A DNA stretch of 64,000 bases from Ctena decussata (taxonomy: Eukaryota > Mollusca > Bivalvia > Lucinida > Lucinidae). The position numbers and the translations under genes were made by a program. The stretch lies in assembly GCA_963989385.1 (NCBI GenBank), contig OZ022500.1, positions 115,175,842 through 115,239,841 on the forward strand, in the 5' to 3' direction. Positions within the stretch are counted from its first letter, which is position 1, and every line of letters begins with the position of its first letter. This document shows, piece after piece, positions 36,715 to 49,700 of the stretch. The notes under the pieces were generated by a model that worked only from the letters and a program-made list of their open reading frames with translations, did no database searches and had not been told where the DNA came from.

Positions 36715-36915
36715 AGCAGTGACCTATAAATACAGTGACTCGCGTCTTCACCTTTCGGTCCAAAGAGGCGTGTCGTGCATGCGACTGTAGCGCCTCCTAC
36801 CGGAGCGCCATTTTTAATACAAGCTGAAAAAGGCTTGATATTCTGTCAAAAGTTAACGGCGTGCATCGCCCATTTTATAGGTGTTTTCATAGTGAAATTA
36901 TTATGCAACGATAAG
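36715..36915 (+). promoter_or_regulatory. Possible core promoter and 5' non-coding exon
   Basis: A TATA-type box (tataaata, 36726-36733) is followed about 25-30 bp later by a pyrimidine-rich start region (gcgtcttcacctttcgg). A locally GC-richer stretch comes next, then a strong donor (aacgataag|gtaagc, intron starting 36916). No ATG frame of note lies inside, as expected of an untranslated first exon. It would sit 3.6 kb upstream of the first recognised SLC22 exon on the same strand. The link is inference; no transcript evidence is available here. Confidence 0.25.
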
Positions 36916-39900
36916 GTAAGCTTTGAATTTTATAATGATGTATTAGAATATAAGTTTTGTGATGATTTTGCTTGGTTTTGGAGTTCATATTTAACGATGT
37001 AAATTGAGAAACTTTGGTCACTCGAAAGAAAATGGCGACGCCGCCGTAAAAACCGTCACTTCTTTTACGATGTACTCCGTCGTTAATAAGGTTTGAGGTT
37101 ATCTTTTAGCATTAGAAAACGAAAGGAGAAGGACCAAAATGTTGTTTAATATCATTTTCATGACAATTATTTACTATTTTGATGGTCTTATGACAGTATA
37201 GAAATAGGCTTATTTTGGAAAGTAGCGAAAACCGGCAAATCAGGATGTTCAAAACTCCACTCCCCCGTTTTTGAATAAGGCTCCCAAAATAACAATTTTT
37301 GAGCCTCGCAATGATATTTTTCATAAAGGTGAATGCTTTTTAAATTGTTTGAGTGCTATTTTATGCAATTTCGTGCCGATTTAATGGGTCAAAATAATCT
37401 TAAAATAAAACTTGTTTTTCACAGTTTTCGCCATACAACAATGAGTTCAGAGGGTTGGTTAGTTATGCATATCAAGAATTTGTCAGGGACCAAAGTTTCT
37501 TATTTCACATCAATAAAATTTAACCCCAAAACCAAGCAAAATAATCACAAAACTTACTATTTCAATACATCATCATAAATTACAAAGCTTACCTAAACGT
37601 TGAATAATAATTTGATTACGCAAACATTGATGAAATGGGCGATTCACGTCGACAACTTCTCATAGAAATTCCAACTCACTCAGCTTAATTAAAACCTATG
37701 TCACCTACTGACTTCAATTTTCAATGCATGCATATTCTCCTAAGTAAGAGAGAGCCAAGATCAATGTCCTCATCCAAATGCATAATAAAAAAATGTTTCC
37801 CGTATTTATATTGAAAAGCCCTCCAGCCCGTTTTTTTAAACAACGTCAAGTAAAACTACCGTATAAAAACTTGGCAAGTTTGGTATCAAAATTTCGGAAA
37901 TTAAGTACACAATTTAATGCAAACGTTTGTAAGAACACATTATTTATACAGATAAAATAAACAATGATAATATTAAAATATTTCTAGATGCCAAATAAGC
38001 GGTCGATAGAATTATCGATTTTTTCAGCTACTCACCTGTTCAGCGGCGCGACAAGCATCTATTGGACAAATACCTATATTTGACTGGAGATGCTAGTCAC
38101 TCTATATATAGGTCACTGGTTTAAGATTTTGAAACAATTCGTTAACGGTGACTTTTGCTCAGTCTCAATTGCTTTGGAATGCCAATTTTGACGGCGTCAT
38201 AAGCACATTTACGTTTGTCATGGTAACAATCTTTTAGCACATAACACTGTTCCTTGTTCACAAATGACTACACCGCAGAAAATTGGCTCTGGTGTAAGAT
38301 TTGAAGATGAAACAGCGCCTCAAAAAAGATGAGTTGCATAAAAGAATTATGGCATTTTTTAGGTTAAACCCCTTGGGTACAAATGCGACGCGATTCTGCT
38401 CTATAAATAAACTTTCGACCTTAAATTTTGGGTTTCTGGTATCCAAAATAGTACCTCACACTATGGAAACAATACAATTTCCCACTTTTTAAAAAAGTCT
38501 GAATTATACTCTGATTTGTAAAAATTGCTAAATTTATTTCCCTCAGTATATATTACGGTAAATAAGCAATAACACTTAATGTGAGGTGTTTGATCACATG
38601 AAAAGATTTTACCTGAAAACTGGCCGTAAATAATAATAAAATATATTTTGAGGTGTTTTGTGGATTTAACGTCACTTTCCACGATCATACCATCTATACT
38701 TTATGTTGCGTGGTTGAAGTATTGTCGCATGGTTTGTGTCTAACATTAAACCATTTTTTGGGGTTAACCATGTGACTTGGTGTATGTCGACAAAGTGAAT
38801 AGTCTCTGTACCAATGAAATGCACTTTAGATTATGTGTCATATGGCGTCGCATCTGAGAGTGTTATAATGTCGTGCGTGGATTAAATGGAGCATATAAAT
38901 TTGTTTGTTTTGATTGAATACTTAGAAATTATTCACTAGCTTCTGAGGCTTCTGTATACAATCGCTTCTTCCTTTACCCAAATCAATATGTTTCAAGCCC
39001 CTATGGTACAACACGCCCATCATCTTATTCAACGTTGCCTGCAAATGCCTCTTTGATGGACAGTAGGCTATATAGATTTAAGAGAAGACATATTTTACAG
39101 TTTTTTGGTTTCTTTAGAAGACAAACATCTTGTACTATTGTTAGAAACATTATAGACCTGGTGCACTCAATTGGTCAAGGCCTGTATTCAAGGGCCACTA
39201 CATGATAATGGAAGGGCGCAAAGTGGATTGAAATTAACGAGTAATGAAAATAACCATATAATATTTAAATGACCTATTGCCGTAACAAGCATTAATCAAG
39301 CCTGGAAAAAAACGAAAACAGCAAGATGTGCAACATACTCGTAAGTCATCATAAACTGATAAACTTTACAGATGTTCAAAATTGCTAAATTTGATTTTCA
39401 GAACACTAAAGTCTCTATTTTCTTCAATATTTGCCCCCTGACTCACAAATGGTTCTTCAAATACGTGTCGAAACATATTGAAATAATAGATTTAATGCTG
39501 GTCTTTCAAGAAAACGATCTTATTCTTTTGATGAAACTCATGTAAGCTCGTCCCAGTATTGTTTAAAACATCACAGCACGCAATCAAGACATGACAGTCT
39601 GTTTCTCCTGTAATTGTTTCCTTATAAAGCAATCTCAATAAGAGTATCACATGAAAATAATTCCAATAAAAAGGTAAGTGCAAAATCCATAAATACTGAT
39701 GAATCACAAGTGCCTGAACAGACATTGTAGATCCAGATCAGACTGCTATTATACACCAGCAATTTCTGACCCATCAACAACGGATACCAGTAATAAAATC
39801 AACTTTTTTTTAAATTTAAACTGAAATTCTGTAATCGTTTATGATGTTCCAAATATGAACAGGATATCTTTTCAAATTCAACATAAACACTCTAAGTACA

Positions 39901-40476
39901 GATAACAAATTAGGGAAAGCAATCCAGTATCGCTTGTGCTTTTATGTAATTTGAGACCAATGCATTTGCCAACACTTTACAGCAATGAGTCACATCAACA
40001 TTGCATCCATGGAACCTGATCAAAGCCTTCAATGCTTGCCATACTTCGTGCGTGTCAGCATCTGAGTGAGCGCGCCTGATAAACGCGAGATTCAATTCTC
40101 ACCTTGAAATTAAAAGGTCAAGTTTCTGCAAGTAGATAGCGAAAATATTAGAATGCTATTCGGCTCATATGTGTATAAAGTATATCAGTACAAAATTTCA
40201 ACTTTGTAGAAGAAATTTCGGTTTGGCCATTTACAGTTTTGTGATTATCAGTTCTTTTACTTCAAGGCATAAAAAGTGCACACTTATAATTATATATATG
40301 ATTGGAACAGCATTGTTATATTTTGGCTAACTATTTGCAGTTCTAATCATACATTTTTAAATTCAATGTAGGAATGGAATTATGCGTTTACGAAGCGTGT
40401 AAAGCCCTGACCAGTAAAGTCATTTTCTTATGCTTAAGACATTCATATACATCGCGCCTCCTTTTGTTATTTTCAG
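36916..40476. other. No exon recognised upstream of SLC22 exons
   Basis: I read this stretch for the expected N-terminal SLC22 exons (TM1 and a Cys-rich extracellular loop) and found none that convinced. A 62-codon minus-strand frame at 39910-40095 (FIRRAHSDADTHEVW) is protein-like in composition but unrecognised. Confidence 0.4.
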
Positions 40477-40705
40477 TGGTCGTACCCTGACAATGAACAG
40501 CAAGTGAGAGTCTTTATCTACTATGCTCAACTCGCAGGTCTGGCGGTAGGTTTTGTCTTTGGCTCCTTCCTGTCGGACTATCTTGGTCGGCGTCGGCTGA
40601 TGTTTGTGGCGTACTCGACAATGTGTATCTTCCAGTGTTGTACAGCAATAACAGAACATTGGATTGGCTTCGTCATTACGCAAACAATAGTTGGAATAGC
40701 CGCAG
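40477..40705 (+). CDS. SLC22-like exon A (TM2 to TM4 start)
   Basis: The acceptor tattttcag is followed by TGG. 229 nt encode WSYPDNEQQVRV, TM2, SDYLGRRR, TM3 and the start of TM4. The donor is GCAG|gtattg (phase 1). Its upstream partner exon, in phase 0, was not found. Confidence 0.9.
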
Positions 40706-43700
40706 GTATTGGTATACAATAATAGAAGTTTCAGTCGAATTTAGCTCGCAGAATTCTTCGAATGGCTTCGTCTCAAAAACTGCTTGACCCATTGAAAATT
40801 TAAAGATAGGCAATGATCAGGTATTAGTAGAATCAAATCCAACATCCCGCTGTCAAAACCAAAAGGGAAAGAAACACACCCACTCACAAAATTGACAATA
40901 GTTCACGAAAGACACGCACGGTGAATCGAATGAGCAGCTCTTTCCAAAACAGATGGTCATTCAGCTACCTTAAATTAAATTTAAAGAGTAACTACACTTC
41001 AGGAACTGACTGAATCAGATCTCAAACCCCATCCCCAACATCAAAGGGAAAGATTGACAAAGACATCCCAACAAACAATAAATTACAAGTGATAGCCGAG
41101 TCAGCAGCTCTTTCCCAAATAGGTGGCAACTCAGCTATCTTTACTGAACTAAATAATTTAGACCAACAGAAGGGTTACAACAGACTAAGCAAATTATACG
41201 AAAAACATTTAACAACTATTTTTACCTATTTTCAATTTTTATTATAGAAGGGTTAAAATGAAAACACAATACATTAAACAGCACCGAACATAAATGCAAC
41301 CGCAACGAAAGTACCGCCTTGGGACGGTCAGTAATAACTACTGGGGGGATTAAACCGGTTTTACTGGGCCCAAACCTTCACCCTCACCCTCCGCCGCGAT
41401 GCACACAATTAGTTGGTAGTTCGGTTCGTATGGAGGTCCCCTAACTCATCGGAGAGTCATCACGGGCAACAATTAAAATCAAGAAAAGACTGTGAAGAAG
41501 CAAGGATGAGGACTTGACAGCCAAAACGTGTTGAGACACCTGGTGATCCCTGGGGCGTCAGCAATACCACTGGAACACTGGAGCAAAAGAAGACCACCAG
41601 TTGAACCCCGGTGGGCCAAGAAACAGACAAACATCCGGCGCCAACCAACTAATATATAGCTGTATGTAGGGGCTATCATAGAGTCTGAACCCGATCCACC
41701 GGCGTGCAATTAAAGAGGACAGCAAAGTTGTCAACCGTGATTGGGTTAACCACTAAGCATGCAGACCGTCGCATTACATCTATATTATAGCCAATGCGTT
41801 TAAATCGCATTATAATTTTCTTAAATTGATCAGGAAATTCTGTTTTCCCTACGATTTTGCGTAATTTATATACTAAGTCACCATAAAATTCAGGTTCCGA
41901 TAGGCCTTGTTGCAAAAGTGACCTTAACGCTGTATTATATTTAGAAACCAATTCAAAGTGTCTACGATAAAATTTAGAAAAAGCTTTCCGAAGTTTATGA
42001 TACCGATACTCCTGCTGTAAAAGCTTGGCAGTCAAACTTTTATTACGAGCATTGAATTCAGCCAAATGAGTAGACACCCTAGCGAAGCGAATAAGTTGAG
42101 AAATGTAAACACCATAAGAAGTAGTGCGGGGAACATCACCATCCAAAAACGGAAAATTCGCAAAATGTCGAAATCAAAATCATCGCGTTTATCATAAATT
42201 TTAGAAGAAACAAATACGTCTAAAATTTATAAATGTAAATCCAAAAATGGGGCCTCGGTATCAGAAGTATTTGCTTTATTTAACTGCAATTCAGCAGGAT
42301 AAATTTGACAAACCATTCTTTCAAAATAAGGATTGTCAATATTTAAAAGGTCGTCCAAGTAGCTAGACGTTGAGTTGAATGCTTCAATGACATGAGCTTG
42401 AGTATCATCAGAAAGAGACATCATAAAGTCTCTTTCATAGCAAAATAAAAACAAATCTGCTACAAGAGCGCAGTTAGTACCCCTCGGAATTCCTACAATT
42501 TGTCTGTGTAACTTAGTACCAAATCTGATTAAATTTTATCTAGAAGATATACTAAAGCATCACAAACATTTTGGCAAGACCACATTTTAAACCTTTTTGG
42601 TCATCGGAAGTAAAATAAGCATGTTTATCATTACAAATTTAAAGAGTAACTACACTTCAGGAACTGACTGAATCAGATCCCAAACCCTATCCCCAACATC
42701 AAAGAGAAAGATTGACAAAGACATCCCGACAAACAATAAATTACAAGTGATAAGCCGAGTCAGCAGCTCTTTCCCAAATAGGTGGCAACTCAGCTATCTG
42801 TACAAGCAAGATCAAGAGCAACCTCTGTCTGAAAGTAGTCTCAATTAAATTTATTAGTTTCTTTTTTTATTAAATTATGGGGAAAGTTGTATAGAGTGTA
42901 GAAAAATCGTATGTAGACAAACTAGACGCGCGATACCCACTAAACTTCAGTTTATCAAGAACCTCAGTAGAATTTTTAATTGACCAAAACAATTTTTTGC
43001 CTGACCGTTCGTAAACTTTTTCACAGTACCTAATTACTGCTTTATGGAGCATTCTCTGAACAGATCTTTTGGAATCGAAAGGTTGAGTATGAATTGCTTA
43101 TAAAGCTTGTCTAGGGTTTGACTTTTCACATGGTGGCCGCTTTGCCCATGCGGAGTCAAAGTCCATGCTTTTATATCAATATCCATATGGGTCAAGGAGT
43201 AAACTTTTCTGAAACAAATATGTCAGAGTATAGGCTCCTTATCAGTAAACACATCGAGGAAGCACATCTACTTGTAGCTTTTTATCATAAATTTAAACAT
43301 CTTATACAGTTGTCTGGAAATCGGGATGACTAATGAGCCACGACACGACAAAACCCACAAAGCAGTTGTGCGCCCAGCGCAGACTCAGATCAGCCTGGGC
43401 ATCCGCCCAGTCTGATCAGAGTCTTCGCTGTCCGCATGGGGGTAGCTTAGACCCTTAGCTACCCTTTGAGCCTTTAACGAAGAGCCTTATCAAACTGGGC
43501 AGATGCCCAGACGGATCTGAGTCTGCACTGGGCACACAACCACAATGTTGGTTTTGTCGTGTCGTGGCTCTAATATTTTTTTTCAGTTCATCTTTCATCT
43601 TGTAGAGAAAGAGCTTGATGTTCTGTGTCTGTCTGTTTGCAAGATCAAGTCTAAGCAATGTTTCGTTCCTCGCGAAATTTCATTTTGTGCATTTGTTCAA

Positions 43701-46700
43701 AATCTATTAATAGACTGAACGAATATTGTCTGTATGACGCAAAACGCCTACCCTCCGATTGCTCTAAAAATCATGTCTCGATGTCCTTTTGCAAATACTA
43801 CATGTAGCTTAAGTGCACTTCTTAAGGTAAAATCGCATGTAACAAATTATCAAAGTTTGGATCGCTGAAGATGGTTGAGTCGCGTTTCATGCTGCAAGGT
43901 GTAAAATATTGGGGGTTTTTTTTGTTGGGAGGGGGATGGGAGTGGGGGAGGGCAAAACGCCCACCCTGAGAAAACGCTCCCATGAATATCATATGAAATA
44001 TGTGATACAATTGGAAAATTCTTCTCTGGCGAAGAAATCGTTATTTAAAAGAAAGAAAATAAAAATTATTTTATCAAGAAATAAGATTACAAACAGCCAT
44101 AGGCATTTTGGTCTTGCCCCTATGGCGGGCAAAAGGGCAAAACATTATTCAATTCAGCATGCAATATGACCAATATGATCATAAAACTTCTTATCCGAAA
44201 CTACCAGGCTGACTGAGCTCCAGTTGCGTGAAACACATCTTTGGCACATTACTTTCTGGAACAAAATAACATTGGTAGTCGGCGCAAAGATATTTGTGAT
44301 GACCATATTATATGGTAAAGCCCTGTTAACTGACTCATTCTACGGAACAGCGACACCGATTCTATTAAGCGTTAGGCCTAATATAAGCGATAGTCACTGA
44401 GTACCGCGTTTGCGCACGTCAGGAGTGTACCATACGCTTATTTTTGCTTGCTTACAAGAAACTGTACTGCCGTTAAAATCTAAGTTTTGGGGCAAATTCT
44501 ATTCTATTCTATTCTATCCCATAACCTTACTAGGTCGTTGGGGCACCACAGATGACTTCAAAACAATCCCTTTCCACCTTGTCCTATCTTCAGCTGCCCT
44601 AGTTGAGCTGGCAAAATCCATTCCTGTCCACTCCTTGATATTGTCTTCCCACCTCTTTTTCTGTCTACCTCTTCTTCTTTTTCCTTTCACTGTGCCCTGA
44701 AGAATTGTCTTTGCTAAACCAGAAGACCTTGAAACGTGGCCAAACCACCTTAGTTTCCGTTTCTTGACCAGCGTCAGGAGTTCATCATATTCTCCAATGG
44801 CCGCTTGGATCTTCCTGCGAAACCCCTCGTCTGGTCCTTGTACGAAATGTTCAGTAACCTTCGGTAGCATCTCATTTCAAAGGCCTGCGTTATTTTCTCT
44901 AACTCTGCTGTCAAGGTCCACGATTCACAGGCATACAGAAATATGGAAATGACAAGGTAGCGCATAAGTTTCACCTTTGATCCAAGAGATATGTTGTTAT
45001 CTCTCCAAATGGGTTTCAGCTTGGCAAGAGCTGAAGTGGCTTGTGCAATCCTTGAGAGAACCTCCTGTTTTGAGCCATCATCTGAGACAACTGCTCCAAG
45101 GTATTTGAAGCTGCTTACAGTACCCAGGGTCTGCCCCTTTACCTTGATCTCCCTCTGGATGCTACCTGCGCTGTTTGTCATCAGTTTGGTCTTCTCAGCA
45201 CCGATCTCCATCTTATACCTTGTGCAGGTTTGGTCGAGACTTTCAACTAGAGCTTTTAGTTCCTGCTCTTCCTCAGCTAGAGCATCTATGTCATCGGCAA
45301 ACCGCAGATTGGTAATATTTCTGCCGCCTATGCTAACCTTTCCGTAATGTTCTTCCAGAGCATCAGACATGATCCGTTCGAATGTAATGTTGAAGAGGGT
45401 GGGTGACAGAAGACATCCTTGTCTTACTCCAACTGTTGTTCTGAACCATTCTCCTGTGCTGCCATTTATCAGCACTGCACTTGTAGCCTTGTTGTATAGC
45501 TGCTCAATGGTGCGGAGTAGGTTTGCACTGACATTGTACTTCCTCATGGTGGCCAATAAGGCTGTATGCCATACCCTGTCAAAGGCTTTTTTGAATCAAT
45601 GAAGTCATGGTACATATTCTGCTGATGTTGGAGATACTTTTCAAACAGGATTCTAAGGTTGAAGATCTGTTCTGTGGTGCTCCTTCCTGCTTGGAACCCA
45701 GCCTGTTCCTCGGCTATTATCTCTTCAGCTTGTGATTTAAGCCTGTTCAAGATGACTTTCAGCATGACTTTGCTTGAGTGACTGATGAGGCTGGTGGCTC
45801 TGTAGTTCTGGCAGAGCTGTAGGTTGCCCTTTTAGGGAGCGTAATAATCAGCGACCATGAGTTAGGCCACTCTCCTGTTCCCCAGATCCTGTTACAGATA
45901 TCTGTTAAAACATCAATCATGGTCTTCCCTCCAGCTTGAACAAGTTCTGCTGGTATATTATCAACTCCGGCAGATTTTCCCTTCTTCAGAGCCGCTACTG
46001 CAATCTCAACTTCCTCACGAAGGATCGGTTGTTGATCTTCTTCTGGGGGCAGACTGCAGTCCAGAACCGCATTGTCACCATCAGTCTCATGGTTGTATAA
46101 TTGTGAGCAATATTCTGTCCATCTGCTGAGAATCTCTTGTTCTTCTGTAAGGCAATTCCCAGACCTGTCCTGGATAGTTGTGGATCTACCCTGTTTCTCT
46201 GAAGTTAGATCCTTCACCAGTAAAGCAGACCTGAAAGGGGTCTACATTGTTTGCCATTCCATCTGCATCTTTATATTTCAGGCGGTTTTCTGTTGACTAG
46301 TCAGGTGATAATACTAGAGTACCTGAGTCACGACTGGAGGGATATCTGTATATGTTTGTCCCCGTGGTGGCTGGGACCAAGTTTATTATCTCTAGAGGCT
46401 TTTATTTTTGGACATTGGCGGTATCTGGCGCTGGCAACAGGTATCGTCGGCTTACCACTCGTTGGCACTTATTTGTAAGTATGACTTTAGTTGTAACTCT
46501 CACTTGTTATATGCGTGATCGGCCAACCTAAGATTATCGCTAAAACAGCAATAAGACCTGCCAGAAAGCATGGAAAGTGTCAGTCACCATATTGTCTTTG
46601 AACAGATGTAGAAACTTAAGTTATGATTATAAATAAATTTAAACATTCAGCTGAATAAATGGAGTAGAATTTTGCTGCGGAATTTTTCATCTTTAGGCTA

Positions 46701-49700
46701 CATTTCACATTAACTTCAAGGTAAAGTTATCACATGGTTTATTATTACGGCCTTTATAGTCGCCAACAGCCGCTTCACGATAGAACATAGCTGACACATG
46801 AAATATTTCATCGTTTTTATCTCATACATTTTCTTTACCTGCTGGAACATGATTTTCACTTTTTCCTGTAAACATGGTTATTGGAATTTCCAAATGGGAA
46901 CAGTTTTTACATGGTTTATTTTCTGTATTTTAATCTTGACATATATTGGTGACATATGTTAGTAACTTAGTATACATTTGTATATATTATTATATACATT
47001 ATATTATTTTTGTGTATATTTTATACATTTAGTTATATATATTTGTATTTAACTATATCATCATTATATATTATATACATTTATTTATATACATATTTGT
47101 ATATAACTATTATCATTAGATATTATATACATTTATTTATATATATTAGTATAGAAGTTTCTCTTGTTGTCATTTTATTGTCATATATATTTTCAGCCTT
47201 GTTCTGGAGAGTTCTCGTTGGCTGATGTGTAATCACAAGTTTGCTGAGGCGGAACAGACAACTAAGGAGCTGGTCTCCTGTAACTGTGGCGCCGTGGAAC
47301 AAATTACCCAGCTGTTTGATATAGCCCGGGCTTGTGTACTCAATTCTATGCATACGAAGAAATATACATTTTTAAATGTGATACAGTCCAGTGATTTAAG
47401 AAAGTGTTCCTTTTCTGTGATATTTACTTGGTGAGTTTTCAGCTTTCCCTGAATCCTTCATATACTACCGAATTTCCAACTTCGGAGATCAAAGCCAACA
47501 ATACACGTCGCTTGAAATGATTGCAACGGGTAAGTGGATGATTTTTTCATTTTGTTTTTGTTTGAAAAAGAACCGTGTGCTGAAAGTTGTGGAAGGATCA
47601 AAGCAGCATACTTCACTGCTATTTTCACCGTCATCATTCTAGTAAATAGCATCTCCCAAAATGCATGAGAAACAGAAAACACGTCTACAATCGCCTATTT
47701 CTTGGCTCCTGCTCTGTGAAATCACATTGTGGATGTTTGTGTACACTCCATAAACATTCCTTGTCTCAAAACAGCAAAAGATATTATTCAGATCAAACAG
47801 GTTTCCACAGAATATGGTCTCAAACACACTTGGGGTCGCCACCGACTTCAGTATGTGTTTCTGGAGGACGCACCCAACTTAGACGAGCTTTCACTGTATA
47901 TGATGCAACGGACTTCATTATATTGAACAGAAAATGATGCAACGGACTTCCAACATTAAATCAAAGCATTTAAAAGTGTTTTCTCCAGATGTAATTTAGT
48001 ACTGAATTGAACTTATATTACACAGAAAATGACTAACGTTAAGTGTTCGAGAAGAAATGCAAACATCAACTGGCTCAGCATCGGAACTGATATTTCTGTT
48101 AAAATTCTGATGTAAGCGTTGTAATTCGAAAAGGTAGCTACTGTCACTTCTTGTCTGGATTCTGTTGATGAAGAATTTAAATGCTCTCTCTCTCTCTCTC
48201 TCTGAATAGTTGAACTTTACTTTCAACTCTTATTACATAATACCTACGATGTTGCCTTCAAGTATGCGAGTATGAATTGATGTGGAAATGTTCGCCATAA
48301 AGTTGTTTAGAAATGCATATACATGTACATGTATATTGATTGCACCTTATGTTGTTACATATATGTAACCTAACTGTAATAAGAATTTTGAATTTGAATT
48401 TGATCCGCATAGAGGAAGTTAGCAGCGGAAACTTTCCAACAGTTTTAAATTCCGCTATGCAACGGATCCACAGAACCCAAATAATAAATTAAAACCAGAC
48501 TCAGATTAAAAAATACCACTATAATAGATTTTTCATTACTATGCTTGTCCCAATAAATTACATCTGGGACATAAAACTTTTTTTTAAACAGAGAATTTAA
48601 TTGCCACCAAAACATTTAGGGACTGACCGGTCAAAACGCTGCAACAACGTTCTTTGGCACTTAAAGCCTTGATATGATGGGGTTTTATCCTCTACGTTAT
48701 AACTCTTATTTCCAAGAAGTCCGTTGCAACATTTTCTGTCGCATATCATGAAGTCCGTTACATCATTTGCGGTGAAAGCTCGTCGAAGTCGGGTGCACCC
48801 TCCAGAAATACATACTGAAGTCCGTTGCATCCATATAATGCGACCCCAAGTGTGTTTGAGACAATATTCAATGGAAGCATGTTTGATTTGAATAATATCT
48901 TTTGCTGTTATGAGTCAAGGAATGTGATGTCTCAGAACAGGAGCCAAGAAATCGGCGATTGTAGACGTGTTTTGTTTCTCATGCGATGCTTCCCGGCTAT
49001 ATGCATTTTATTGGCATTGTGAGGTGCTATTTATTAGAATGAGGACGGTGGAAACAGCGGTGGGTCATGCTTTGCATGTCCCAACACTTATAGCTCAAGG
49101 TTCTTTCTCTAAATAGAAACAAATGAAACAAATCGTTCTCTTTCCTATCGCTATCATTTCACGCGACATATATTGTTGCCTCTGAGTTCCGAGGTCGAGA
49201 ATTCGGTAGTTTAAAGGATTCAGGGGGTGGTAATGTGTACTGTTTCGAACATGCAACTTAGGAGACTCACATCTGAATTAGAACAAACTATTTTAAAAGT
49301 AAAAAGTATGCAAAGACCAGGAACTGAAACAATCAAAATCCAAATCCAGCCCTCAAACCATAGTTGGAAACAACTAAGATTACAAATAATCAAGATACAG
49401 AGAACATATGGCCAACCGAGTGAGCAGCTTGTTCCCAAAAGGTGGCCACTCAGCAACCCAAACCGAACCAAAAATAATAATAACATACATGACTCGTCCC
49501 TAAAAGCAACTGATTGTGATTACGTGTGCCACTATTAGTAATAAAACAATACGGTTTTAAGCTTATTACTTCTATCACATTATTTGAGTGGCAATACATT
49601 TTGGTCTTTTTTAAAACTATATAAGCATGCTATACGTCCCAGAAATATATGTTTTGAAACCTGTCCGTTTTAAACGGGCATACTTGAAACATTTATTTAC

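Noticed and set aside
36775..37002. N-terminal SLC22 exon
   Set aside because: The frame has no ATG at its start and lacks TM1 or Cys-rich loop features; only a non-coding 5' exon is considered possible here.
47010..47225. Membrane protein rich in Ile and Tyr
   Set aside because: Translation of a (TA)-rich intron tract running into exon C.
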